Shown here one piece after another: positions 11,545-24,481 of a DNA stretch of 64,000 bases. Under the pieces are notes generated by a model that was not told the DNA's origin, did not search any database, and was given only the letters and a program-made list of their open reading frames with translations. This stretch comes from Leuctra nigra. Taxonomy: Eukaryota > Arthropoda > Insecta > Plecoptera > Leuctridae. Within the stretch, counting starts at the first letter, position 1; every line of letters starts with the position of its first letter. The stretch covers positions 22,686,309 to 22,750,308 of the forward strand of contig OW203766.1 of assembly GCA_934045905.1 (NCBI GenBank), in the 5' to 3' direction. Both the position numbers and the translations under genes were made by a program.

Positions 11545-12030
11545 TGATGATGATGATGATGATGATGATTCAGATATCAGGAAACATTGTTGACAGGGCC
11601 ACAGCCTAAACGGCTAAACCGATCGATCTGAAATTTTTACCACATGTGCACTTTTGGCGTCTGATGATACCTTTGTTCTTATAAATTTTTTGTGCCGCCA
11701 TTTTTAAACCGGAAGTGACGTCATATATCAAAAACGGCTGGACCTATTAGAACGAAATTAGCGCCATTCGATTTAGAAGGTCATCTATATGGAATATCAA
11801 TAGTGAAAGAAGAAATGTTCTATAACCTAAACCGGAAATGACGTCATAAAAATGACAAATCTGACTAAAATCATCTCTTATATCAATAACTACATATTCA
11901 GAAGGCTTATAATGTTACATAACATTTATAGATACAAATTTTAGGTGGCAGTGATGTCAACCGCCATTTTGAAAACCGGAAGTGATGCCGTAACTCGAGA
12001 ACGGCTGGACCGATTGGAACGAAACTTTTG
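11545..12030. repeat. (TGA)n microsatellite followed by a CGGCTNNACCGAT repeat block
   Basis: A run of eight TGA/GAT units at 11545-11570 precedes several copies of a block in which an ACGGCTGGACCGATTGGAACG-like phrase and CCGGAAGTGACGTCAT alternate (near 11610, 11710, 11830 and 11975). The phrase CGATCTGAAATTTT matches the inside of the Helitron-like elements at 17 kb and 22.6 kb, so this may be a relative or a truncated copy. Confidence 0.45.
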
Positions 12031-12188
12031 CTATACTTTGTAACATATTATTTATAGCATTAACACAGTAACAAGCACAACTTTTCTTAGCAACCAAATC
12101 ACAAAATCTTATTTTTTAAAAGAATTTTAATCTTTGGTGCCACAATATGTTACAAGTTGTAATAATAAACTGAAAAAAGGAGTGATAT

Positions 12189-12548
12189 CCCCATAAAAAA
12201 CACTCCGTGGAAAAATACAAGCCAAGTCTCTTCAATTAAAAAAAAATAGAAGAAATCTAAAAATTCAGCACTGAAAAGTAGTCATATCAAAAAATTTGCC
12301 AAGTCAAAACTTTTCAAAAAATACTTGGCGCATCGTTTTTTTAGGACATGTGTAGATGAGTACATTTCATTTCCTGCCTACTTCTATACTATTTATATGA
12401 ACGATGCGCCAAGTATTTTTAGAAAAGTTTTGACTTGGCAAATTTTTTGATATCACTACTTTTCAGTGCTGAATTTTTAGATTTCTTCTATTTTTTTTTA
12501 ATTGAAGAGACTTGGCTGGTATTTTTACACGGAGTGTTTTTTATGGGG
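12189..12548. mobile_element. 360-bp near-perfect palindrome (fold-back element)
   Basis: The left arm 12189-12335 and the right arm 12401-12548 are inverted copies of each other over about 147 bp with only about four differences, around a 65-bp spacer. The outer ends are CCCCATAAAAAACACTCCG and its complement. The arms also hold GCCAAGTCAAAACTTTTC and ACTTGGCGCATCG. Read into RNA in either direction it would fold to a long duplex. No target-site duplication is obvious: the left flank is GTGATAT and the right is TTTATAT. It could be a fold-back transposon, a long palindromic MITE, or a hairpin-RNA locus. Confidence 0.85.
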
Positions 12549-12900
12549 TTTATATTTACAAGAAGTCTTCGTTCTGGCTTTCAGTTACGATAAGCTGAAG
12601 TTATCATCTAAAATAAATGTTTATCCTGATAGGTATATCTTATCCTTCCAATATCGCTATATAAAGTTTACTGCTGATTCAAGTATGAATTTAGCTTTTC
12701 TCATTGACAGTTACTGGTTACTACCGATTTATATTACACTTCATCGAGATACTCTAAAACCAGACATTAATTTGTTATACTAAAAACATAAAAAAATTAC
12801 ATCTGAAATTGGTCACAAGACCCCATATAAGCAATCCATACTAACGTTGTTAAGTCCAGTCACAGTTACGACAAAAGACCTTCCGGTCTCAAAATACACT

Positions 12901-13375
12901 CCCAGCAAACACACGACTGTCAGTTTTATGCTGGACCTGTATCATAACGACGACGGAGTGTCGGCAACGGCGATGGTGCGTCGCATGTAGATACCGATTT
13001 GATGCCGGCCCACTACTGACAAGCGGATATATCAGCACTCGGACAGTGTTCTGCTATCGGGCCAGTGCCGCACTGGCTGACACTATTCAGATATATCCGC
13101 GTCTGACACAATGCCGGTGTCGGGCCGGTGTCTGTTGCCAGACACTATTCAGATATGTCCGCGAGGTGTCACCATGTCGGTGTCGGGCCGGTGTCTACTG
13201 GCGGACACTCTGCGGATATGTTGGCACGGTGTCCACATTGTGCCGGGCCGATGTCGCCGGGAGCGCGCGTGTTTCGAACATGTTTTTCACGTACCGTCGC
13301 ATCGCCGTCAGACTGATGCCGGCCCGACACTCGTTGGACACAAATATGACACTCTCAATTTGCCAACACAAACCA
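12901..13375. mobile_element. Terminal-repeat element with GTGTCGGGCCGGTGTC arrays, copy A
   Basis: It begins CCCAGCAAACACACGACTGTC and contains imperfect repeats of about 60 bp around GTCGGGCCGGTGTC and TTCAGATATGTCCGC. It ends near TGACACTCTCAATTTGC, a worn inverted form of the start. The several overlapping open frames here are by-products of GC-rich repeats. It may be a complete MITE with a damaged right end, or the left end of a larger element reaching to 15551. Confidence 0.55.
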
Positions 13376-14882
13376 TGGCGGCCTATAGCATTTTCATGCA
13401 TCATTTAGAAGAATTTAATAGTGAAACAAAAATCAAGAAATATGCCTCATATTGCAACGAAACAGTATGATTTTGCAAAATAGAGTAGATTTTGTATTTC
13501 TAATACATTTTATAACTTTTGATTGAAGTTTTACCCATTCATATTTGTTTTAAATCAGTTTAAAATTTGTTGTATCCGCACGATGCTGGCCCAGTGCAAA
13601 ACCGACACAAAAAGGACACCAAGTATCAATTATCTTTCAATTGCACTATTCAGCACATCAATGATCAAGGTGAAGCTATATAAATATAAAGATTATTTCA
13701 TATAGTTTATTAAACATCAACAGTTATTTTAGAAAATCGCACAATGAAATTTAAATTAATTGTTTTGTGTTAGTTATTTCAAAATAAAACGAATGATAGA
13801 GGCAGCGTTCGTGTCTTTTCGGTTCGGCCTTCGGGAGCTCGGTTTCGTGATGGGGGTGAGGGTGGGTGAGGGAGGTCATTCAAGCAGTCCAACGGTTTTT
13901 ATCTTGACCACAAGTTTGATTTTTGACGCTACACTACAAGAAGCAAAGATACAACTGCTAATCAACTGCTACCCACCAGAAGACAATTGTTAATTGGAGG
14001 GTAAGTACCAATTTCTTAACACGTAATGTAATAATGTAACTGTGTCTATAAATGAACTAACAGCATGTAAAAACGTCCCGCATTACGCGTCCCTCCACTC
14101 GCAGTTCTCTCTCTTTCCAAATAATTTAAGTTGTTTGCAGCAGATTCTGTACAAGAGGGTAGTAGTATAATTACATTACGGAAACATACAAATGATTTTA
14201 GTTGTACAGATCTCCATATTTAAAGGTATATGTTAATTCAATTTTGTTCTACCCAATTTTAATACAATTTTAATATAATAACTTTCAAATTATGTCACAT
14301 CTTCTAAATTAAAAATCGGACAATAATTCTACGTCTCTTAAAAATAAAGTATTAGTAAGCATATTAACATATTTCAACATATATTTCAAGCATATTTCAA
14401 CCCCCTCCCCCAGTCATCGTGTCCTTGCTTGTCTATAGAGGATGGGAGCGGGGGAAGGGTAGGGGGAGTTGTTTGCTTCCCTCCAAGGTTGCCTTATGAC
14501 CATTGACAATAGAAAGGGATAGAGCACCTGCGCTTAAAAATCGATGTATCAAAATTATCAATAATTGAGAAATTGATGTGCAAGATCACCTAGATTTAAG
14601 GACAATTAATGTATTCGTTTTTTATTTTTGAAAATCGATCAACTATTACCTAGGTAAATTAGTAGTAAAATGTCACAAATTTTACGTTCACTTATTTTAT
14701 GAACAATAAATGAATGTTTTATGTACGATGATTAATTTTTAAACTATCAACACGGGGGGCATTGGGGGAAAGAAAGTATTTTAAGTTGTGATTATCTTGA
14801 TTGTTGGTAGTTAAAGTGTTCGTTCATCATCAAGACAAGTTTTCAATTTTTATTTATTGTATGAAAATTGTCTGTGTTTTAG
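13376..14882. other. Single-copy sequence between the two CCCAGCAAACACA repeats
   Basis: Mostly AT-rich. A piece near 13580-13605 (ATGCTGGCCCAGTGC) is a fragment of the same GC-rich repeat. A short open frame at 13760-13993 has possible donors but no support. No transposase was found, so if the flanking repeats belong to one element it is non-autonomous. Confidence 0.4.
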
Positions 14883-14974
14883 TTGCTGCTCTGCGAAATA
14901 AGATCCTACACAACTGTATGAAGAACGATGATCACTACGGCTGGTGCCTTGGCTGCGAAACGCATCAGACTTGA
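14883..14974 (+). CDS. Candidate 3'-terminal exon of an unidentified gene
   Basis: After an acceptor-like TGTGTTTTAG the sequence reads, two bases in, 29 codons ending in TGA: AALRNKILHNC, then MKNDDHYGWCLGCETHQT. The codons have protein-like variety, and three Cys lie close together near the C-terminus (NCM, WCLGC). An AATAAA follows at 15019-15024, a proper distance for a last exon. It needs one base from an upstream exon on the plus strand, which I could not find. It sits between two copies of the same terminal-repeat element, so it could be a captured exon. Chance remains possible for 92 bases. Confidence 0.35.
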
Positions 14975-15164
14975 ATTTACGTTCGTAATTTTTGTATATT
15001 TGTGTCAATTCTAAAACCAATAAATAGATTATTCGTTTAAATCAAAATTAATTATTTCCTCCCTTCGTTTCCCTGAAATAATAATTAAAAAAATCAATCA
15101 ATTAATTAATTACCAATAAATAATCAAATTATGAATATTTAGCAGGAAGGGGGTGGGGGAAGGG

Positions 15165-15551
15165 GGCGGGATTCAATGCAGGAATGGTATCCGCATTGTA
15201 TCCGATATGTAACGGAATGGTGTCCAAAATGTAACAGAATGGCGTCCGATATGTATCAGAATGGCGTCCGAAAGATATCAGAATTCTGTCCGCAATGTGT
15301 CAGAATAGTGTTCGAAACGTATCGTTTTGATGCCGGTCCAGTGTAGTACGCTCATCTAGTCTTTTAGTGAGTGTCATATTCGTGACGGAATATACGCGGA
15401 TATGTGACTGCTTGGTGTCCGCTGTCCGATAACAAATAGGAGGCGGCCCGGCGGACACAATTTTGCCGGGCCAGTGCCAACGTGCGACACCGGACCGGCG
15501 CCGTTGGTAGGCATCGGCCCGGTACAAATCTGACACTCTGTGTTTGCTGGG
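15165..15551. mobile_element. Terminal-repeat element, copy B, with a 22-bp tandem array
   Basis: 15182-15330 holds about six units of 22 bp of the form GAATGGCGTCCGATATGTATCA. It is followed by GC-rich sequence with GGCCCGGTACAAATC and a right end TGACACTCTGTGTTTGCTGGG, which is the inverted form of the start at 12901. The pairing of a 13-bp perfect end (CCCAGCAAACACA) at 12901-12913 and 15539-15551 allows a single 2.65-kb element. No target-site duplication is clear. Confidence 0.5.
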
Positions 15552-17084
15552 CTGTCAACCACAGTCGACCACACCACTAAACTAATTCACAGCTGAATAA
15601 TTTCAACCACATTTCATAACAAACCCGCATGTTTCATGGAACTTGGAAGCCGCAATCAGTGGATAAAATCATCATGTGGAATCAGCATTTCATCCAAGCT
15701 ATAGAACTGATTAACACCATAGAGTTCATTATAACCCCTTTTATCCGGAGAGAGGTCAAGCAGGTTGACCTCTCATGTCTAAGTACAGACCATTAGTTTT
15801 GGATGGAGTTTGCAGTATTTCTGTTTTAGCAAATTATGTCACGTTTATCCAACGTGGTGCACTGAATTAATTAGTTTTGGGTCGAAAACCCGCGGTTAAT
15901 CACGATGTTGATAAGACCTGAAGAGGTTTTAGTTTGTAATAGGATTGCTGATGGTTTGTGTATACACTCGTGGATAGAAATAGTTAGAACCAATACAACT
16001 TGATCAATTGCATATGCACAGTAATCTCATTTGTATGTTTTATAAAGCTGCTGTTTAATTTGGAATATAAAATGAAAGATCAAATTTGCGATAGTAAAAT
16101 TGGAAGCACTTTATAGATTACTGAAATAAATTTGTGTTTGATTTAAGTTTTCATTAAGCAACAAGATTGCGTTTGAAGCAAGGACAATCAACGAATCATA
16201 AAATAACGGATCTTACTTTCAAATGTTAGAAATGAGCAGTCAGGCGATGGAAAGTCAGGCTGACAAAAGTAATTTTAGAGTAAAACTGAAATATACCCGC
16301 AATTAGACTTTGATTCCTTAAAGAATATTCTTACCACTCATTTCTCCGGCGTTCTTCATTCCTCAAACACTAACTCAGATTCTCAATTAGGTTAAGTCAT
16401 CATATTGTATCTTTGTATTCTTACTTTCTTTTGTGTTCCAAACCTTAATAACTTTCTTTCAACTCCCAACAATAGACCACATTACAGTATATTTCAAGCT
16501 TTCGTGTATAAACTCGATAGAATGCTCTTTCAACATTCTTACAAGCACGGCACGATTTCCCTTTGTCATTTTCTTATACTTCGTATTTTATAATCATTCT
16601 CCTAAAAGAAAATCTAGTAGATAAAAAAGGTTTACTTTTGACCCGCTAGTCATGATATAGAATGGCCTCATTATATGAGGTTTTAAGGAGCACTACTGCT
16701 CTGTTTGTTGGTTTTTATAGGAGTTTTACTTCCAGGCAAGATTCTTTGACCGGGCATCTTGCCCTTTACACCGGATATTAGGATCGCGATCGATCGTGCG
16801 AAAGCGAGTGAAATTATTCTAGATATACATTGCAAAGGAATAAAATTGTCACAATAACATACAGTAACGATATTGACGGAATAAATTTGAATTACGATCT
16901 GAATTTATAACATTTTCACAGTCCTTTATGGAGGTGCCGTTTCAATTTAAAACGCAACCCGCAACGCATTGGTGTATTGCGGGATGCATATCTATTGCGG
17001 CTCCTCCACCACAAGCTTTCAACCAACACAAATAATCGTATTTTCCATTACATTTCTAACGGGAACTTCGCAATGCATATAGTT
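15552..17084. other. Unassigned sequence with one short hairpin
   Basis: No gene seen. GAGAGGTCAA at 15750-15759 and TTGACCTCTC at 15765-15774 form a perfect 10-bp stem with a 5-base loop, with no evidence of function. The rest is AT-rich. Confidence 0.4.
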
Positions 17085-18008
17085 GAGCGAGCGTAGCGAG
17101 CGTCACCACGGTACTCTTATGGCACTTTCTCTGTGTGTTTTTTTTTTGTTTTTTTTTTGTTTGTTTTTTTTTTTTTTTTTTTTGCCTGCACTGCCCAGGT
17201 CAAACCGCACAACCAATCGATCTGAAATTTTGTACACATACTAACGTAATCTATGCGATCCCTGGGATCTTTTCTGAACGAGATCCTGTGATTGGTTCAA
17301 ATTTTATAAAAATTATCTTTCGATTGGTTGGTTCGATCAATTTGAAATTTAGCAAAGTCATTGCAACCAACATTGTACCCAATCAAAAAAAATTTCAGCC
17401 AAATCCTCCAATTGGTTCAAATTTGAAACCATTTTTCCTGTGATTTTTGAAATTTAAACTGGAACCGTTTGACCGACCAAATAAAAACTTCGCATGGTCA
17501 TTGGTACCAACATTTATGGTATTTTTGCCAATTTTCACTCTAATCTGTCGTTATTTTCAAAAGTTTTTGTCATTTTAGGGACATTTTGCGTGTTGGCTGT
17601 CAAATTCACGGCGACTTCGAATCTACAGTTCAAGGCAAGGTAGTTAGAGCAGAAAGTTTTAAACGATATGAAACTAATAATGACCGTTCAACAGATTGAT
17701 CTGATATTGTGTACACACACTACATATCATATCATATGGGTGGTCCCAGGTATATTTTTTGAACGAGATCCTGTGATTTTCGAAAATTAACAAGGAACCG
17801 TTCAATCATAAAGGTTTAATCGATCAACTTAAAACTTAGCAAGGATTGGCACCAATATTTTTGGAGATTTTGGTGATTGTTATACAAGTCTGTGACGAAA
17901 CTAAAGAATTGTTGGCTTTTAATGACATTCGATAGACATAATTTCGGTTCGAGGTGTTGCGTGTATCCGTGCTCGCTCATCAACGCGTTTCACAGAGCGT
18001 TTTCCTAG
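17085..18008 (+). mobile_element. Helitron-like non-autonomous element, copy 1
   Basis: It starts GAGCGAGCGTAGCGAGCG and ends CGCTCATCAACGCG, then GAGCGTTTTCCTAG followed by T. The CGCTC and GAGCG parts can pair into a hairpin a few bases before CTAG, and insertion before a T is the Helitron rule. Inside, a block around ATCGATCTGAAATTTTGTACA and GAACGAGATCCTGTGATT is present twice, near 17205 and 17690. No helicase or Rep sequence is present. A 5' TC start could not be fixed, so the family call is tentative. Confidence 0.5.
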
Positions 18009-18700
18009 TTATTTTTATTTCTGGATCAAAAGTAGGATTTAAAATAAACCGTTTTGTCTCTTACACTTTACAAAAAACTTATCTCTAATCTTGTAGTTGA
18101 AGAAAACACATTAGAAAGTTCACGCAAAGTTGAAAATAATCTTGTCTTTTCATATTTACTTATCACACTATTCCTAAAACTTCCCATAGTCATGGCAAAG
18201 TACTTATAAACTAGTTGTGTGAAAAGCGAGCTCTTCGAAAAGCTTTCTCTACACAACAAACTCTGGAACTTAGTTGAGAGAGTGAGAGAGAGGGAGAGAA
18301 AGACGCGCGTCACGTCTGAAATTCTCACCTTAATCCTGATTAACTCTGCACGGCGTCGCGACGTCGCGCGTCTAAATGATGGGCTTAATGTCACCAGTAA
18401 GCGATAAGCGTCGGATATTATTATACCGTTTGTTGGTTGGCTAACAGCAAGGTAATTACGTCTGTGTACTCTAGCTGATGCGACGCCTGGCCGCTGGATG
18501 TTGGCTTTAGAGATGATTTCATGGCTGACGTGCATCAGCAGGAGAATTCATCATGAGATAACGGCAGAAATCATGTTTGTATAATTCTCAGCGGTTGAAT
18601 TGGTATGAAAATGTTGACGATTCCTAATATACAAACTTTTGTTTCTTAAAAGCAGAATGCACTAAAGTCCATTTGAATGATTCTTGGGCTTAGATAAAAA
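18009..18700. other. Unassigned sequence
   Basis: A moderately GC-rich patch at 18305-18380 lies in a 155-codon minus-strand open frame (18068-18535) whose composition is Ser/Arg-rich and not protein-like. I do not call it a gene. Confidence 0.4.
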
Positions 18701-18855
18701 CCAGGGGTGTCATTCCTGTACGTTTTTAGTCTCTTAAGTTAGCTATCTTATCTTAAAATTTGTTTACTCCAATGTTAACGTCCATAACAACGGTTGCTAC
18801 TGTCTTAAATTTTAAGATAAGAGAGTGAAAATGCGTACAGGAATCACCCCCCAGT
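18701..18855. mobile_element. Small MITE with ATTCCTGTACG ends
   Basis: GGTGTCATTCCTGTACG on the left and CGTACAGGAATCACCCC on the right are inverted copies, each followed inward by TCTCTTA..TCTTAAAATTT on its own strand. Length is about 155 bp. The exact ends and the target-site duplication are not clear. Confidence 0.5.
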
Positions 18856-18867
18856 ATTTTTATAGGA

Positions 18868-21181
<2,314 letters not shown>

Positions 21182-21628
21182 TTGAGTAGTCATAAACAAT
21201 ATGGTAATATGTTCAGAATTCGACAAGGCATTGGTGGATGGAATGAATTGCGAGATTGGTTGGTGGATATTGAGAGAGAGGGACGGAGGACACATACTGG
21301 CATGTTAAAGGAATGTTTTTCAAAAACAGATATAGGGAGGTATTCCTTTCTTCACAGAACGGTCCGAGATTGGAATGGTTTGGATAAGAATGTGTTGTTG
21401 GAGCTGGTTTTGGAATATTGCACTGTGAAGAGGTTTAAGGAATTGATAAGGGATGGATGTTGATGTTTTATAGTTTGTATTTAATTTTGTTCCCTTGTAA
21501 TTTTGTTCTCTTAGTATTATTATAACGTTATTGTGAATTTGAAGTTTATGGTTTGTGATTGTTTTCCTTGCCACATAAAATGTACAATTTTTATTGCAAG
21601 ATGTTTTGAAAAATAAAATAAAATAAAC
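21182..21628 (+). mobile_element. 5'-truncated non-LTR retrotransposon, 3' end of the reverse transcriptase ORF
   Basis: A frame ending at 21461-21463 encodes GRRTHTGMLKECFSKTDIGR, then YSFLHRTVRDWNGLD and a closing KRFKELI. This is the hallmark of the last segment of CR1/Jockey-type reverse transcriptase ORFs (R-x-H...YSF..R.V..WN.L...F+..L). It is followed by a 3' UTR of about 145 bp ending in a simple AAATAAAATAAAATAAA tail at 21608-21627. The catalytic region is missing, so it is a dead 5'-truncated insertion. The element's left edge is not defined; it probably begins near 21190. Confidence 0.75.
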
Positions 21629-21879
21629 AGTAAAACGAAATTAAAACCAGAGTAGACTGGTAAATATCTTCATCAGTTTGTTTGTAATAGAAGGAAAGCC
21701 TACCTGATAGTGCTCATAGCAAATTCTCCTCTATACACATAACAGAAATAATTCCATCTAAATTCTAAACTTCCCATAACATTTTCAACTAAATTATGTA
21801 GGAAGGAAGAGGAATTTCTCTCAATTCCATTCCAAGTTGTTGCCCGACATTCTTCCGGCACGCTTCACATGCGCAATAC

Positions 21880-22027
21880 CTTGACACGAAGCGTTGCAAG
21901 TTTCATCGGGAAATTGTCGAGAGGCGTCGTTAGTGACGTCGCAAAGCGTCGACATTACGCGGCGTCGGCGAACATAGCCTCGGGACGTGTGCTGGGTATC
22001 GGGGTTCGAGACGCAGATGGCGGGGCT
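21880..22027 (-). CDS. Candidate extracellular cysteine-bearing exon
   Basis: A GC-rich island on the minus strand bounded by an acceptor (TGTAATCAG, with a modest pyrimidine tract) and a donor (CAAG then GTATTG). It encodes 49 residues: SPAICVSNPDTQH..., a YVRRRR stretch, LCDVTNDASRQFPDETC, and NASCQ. Four Cys and an N-A-S glycosylation site fit an outside domain. It leaves one base, exactly what the transmembrane exon at 9736-9865 takes. That supports one gene with a 12-kb intron, in which these Cys would lie just before the membrane. The donor is not strong and the link is inferred. Domain family not recognised. Confidence 0.4.
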
Positions 22028-22611
22028 CTGATTACAGGACTTAGATTCAAATGAAATGAGCCACATTCAAGATGATGAAGGCGGAAAACACATTTTTATG
22101 TTAGACATTTTGTATACTGTACAGATTTTTTGTTTAAGGAGCGGGTTTTTGTAATAAATTGAAATTTGGCATTGATGATGATTGTGAGAATGGAAATTCG
22201 TTCTTGTAACTCTTCTACTGATATGTATAATAAGAAAAGAGCCTGGGGATTGCGGTATTTGTTTTGTTTGAGGTCTAAAACTCAGAACTACATTGCTGTC
22301 ATGTTCAAGTTAACCATAAGCTGATGCGATATTCAAAAATGAAAAGGTATAACCTTAACCTCACACAAGATTTTATTTTACATCTTTTTTTTCACCCCCT
22401 CTGAATACAATAGGAATAGGCTCCTCCCCCTACCTTGAAATCTCGGCGTAGGGCCATCAGGCCAGTGAGAAGCAGCAACAACATGCATTTAGGGTGATTG
22501 TTTTCTTAGTTTATATCATTAAACAAATTATATGTGTGAATAGGCAATACTGATCATTACGCATAAACCAGCTCAGAATGCTCATTTAAGGAGATATATT
22601 TCCAATTTATT
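22028..22611. other. Unassigned sequence
   Basis: No exon, RNA gene or terminal repeats seen upstream of the Helitron-like element. Confidence 0.4.
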
Positions 22612-23405
22612 GAGCGAGCGAAGCGAGCGTCTCCTTTTGGCTCTTTTGGCACGGACCTCTGTTTTTTTTTTGTTTTTTTTCCGTTTACTGACGCTATACA
22701 GGTCAGAGTTTTTCTTCGATCGAGCTGAAATTTTGCACACATGTGGAGACAACCTTTTCTGTTTGCTGACCCCTAATTTTTTTGAAAAAATTGATTGGTT
22801 AAAATTTAAATAAACATCTCCTGATGGTAGGTTGAAAAATGAAACTGGTCTTCGATAAATCTGATCAAACTCATTTTTTGGCTATACAGGTCAGAGTTTT
22901 TCTTTGATCGAGCTGAAATGTTGTACACATGTAAAACCAACCTTCTTTGTTTGCATACCATTTTTTTTTGAAATCCATTCATTGGTTAAAATTTAAATAA
23001 ATATCTCCTGATAGGCTGAAAAATGAAAACGGTCTTCGATAATTCTGATCAAACTCATATTTTGCATGATCATTAAGACCAATATTGTCTCTTATTTTAC
23101 AAAATTTCATCCCAATCAGTTAAGAACGTATGAAGTTATTTACATTTTTAATATCTGTCAGTAATGAAGTATCGAAATGAATGTTTTCCAATGCCAATTG
23201 AAAATTGATTCTGATTTGCTTTATGAACCAGGTGCTTGGATGCTATTTTAAAGTTTCGATGAAAAGCATACACTTTTAAGTTGATATCATAATCAATTCA
23301 ATATGGATGTATATGTTTTCTGTGCGTTGTGTACGCATTTCCGGTTCGAGAATTTGCACGTACCCGTGCTCGCTCATCAACGCGTTACACTGAGCATTTT
23401 CCTAG
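22612..23405 (+). mobile_element. Helitron-like non-autonomous element, copy 2
   Basis: Same family as 17085-18008: it starts GAGCGAGCGAAGCGAGCG and ends CGCTCATCAACGCGTTACAC, then TGAGCATTTTCCTAG followed by T. Inside, a unit beginning GCTATACAGGTCAGAGTTTT occurs at 22693 and again at 22881, a period of 188 bp. Each unit carries GATCGAGCTGAAAT and ATTGGTTAAAATTTAAAT. No coding region. Confidence 0.5.
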
Positions 23406-24047
23406 TTTATTAACATTGATAGGCCTTACCCACGCCGAGATCGTGACGTCAGCTCAAATCAGTCTATAGCCAATTTGGAACGACAATTGTTTCAAACAAG
23501 AAATTTTCTATGGCTGCGCGTAGTAGCATTAATTTGTAATTTAATATTGTCTGAAATAGTTTTTTATGTAGTTATATTATCTTTGTACTTTTCGAAATTA
23601 ATTTTATTTTACAACAGACTTCGTGATATAAAAACTCGAAATTTGTCTATAGCCACACTAACATTCAACGCACCTGTAATTTATTACCACGTTGGATGTA
23701 TTATTTCCCCGTAGGACCTACCTGTAGGGTAGACCACGATAGTCGGCGGTCGCTTGTTGTGTGGGGCTGCATTAGGTCCAGCCCCTGCCCCTGTGTCCAC
23801 CTCGCTAGCCATTACACCACGTCACCCTATCTCCACCAGATATGAACCACGCCCACGCGCGATCACTTCATTCTGTGGAGAAGAGAAAAACAAATAGTTC
23901 ATTGCGTGTCGACGATGTACACTGCAGGCGAGTAGAAAAACTCGCTTAATCTTGACGTAGTATCTGCAGGTAGCTCGAGAGAAGAGAAATATAATTCATA
24001 TAAACTCAACCATTTTTGATGTGTCCGTTTTAAAAAGCTTTAGTGGA
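23406..24047. other. Unassigned sequence with a GC-rich patch
   Basis: At 23715-23860 the minus strand contains GTGGTGTAATGGCTAGC, similar to a tRNA A-box, in GC-rich sequence with no clear B-box. A worn tRNA-related SINE is possible. The rest is AT-rich. Confidence 0.35.
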
Positions 24048-24390
24048 TATCACACTGAGTTGCAACCCGTGGTTGGAACTCTCGTATGGGAACTTTAGTT
24101 GCAAAAAGAGGCAAAATCCTATCACACGCAACTATTTGGGTTGATGTTGGTTGGTTCACAATTGACACTCTGAGTTGCGCAGAAAGCACCGTTTCCGGTT
24201 CCGGTTACTCCCTACTATTGGTCAGTTCACGTCACGTGGTACCACAACAAATAGTTGGTACCGGAAAAATGGAGAATTCTCTATGTTACAAACCAACCCG
24301 TGGGTTGACCAAATTCAGTCTCTGCACATGTGCGGCCAACCATATTTTCCAACCGCCGGTTCCATACACGGGTTGCAACTCAGTGTGATA
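24048..24390. mobile_element. MITE with perfect 24-bp terminal inverted repeats
   Basis: TATCACACTGAGTTGCAACC at 24048 and its exact complement ending at 24390 form 24-bp perfect ends. The 343-bp interior has further internal inverted phrases (AACCCGTGGGTTG, AACTATTTGGGTTG, ATAGTTGGTACC). Open frames inside are short and overlapping and not genes. The flanks do not give a clear target duplication. Confidence 0.8.
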
Positions 24391-24481
24391 GGGCTAGAAG
24401 CAAATAAAGCTCAGCCATTCAGGTTTCCTAGCTTTAACGTGGACTTTGGATAAGTTAAATGTTAAAACACATACCTCCCAG

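Noticed and set aside
13046..13470. Overlapping open frames of about 120 codons on both strands
   Set aside because: They translate GC-rich tandem units of a terminal-repeat element; the reading frames shift between units and show no protein pattern.
18068..18535. A 155-codon minus-strand open frame
   Set aside because: Ser/Arg/Leu-heavy, no homology signal, and includes a low-complexity CTCTC stretch; treated as chance.
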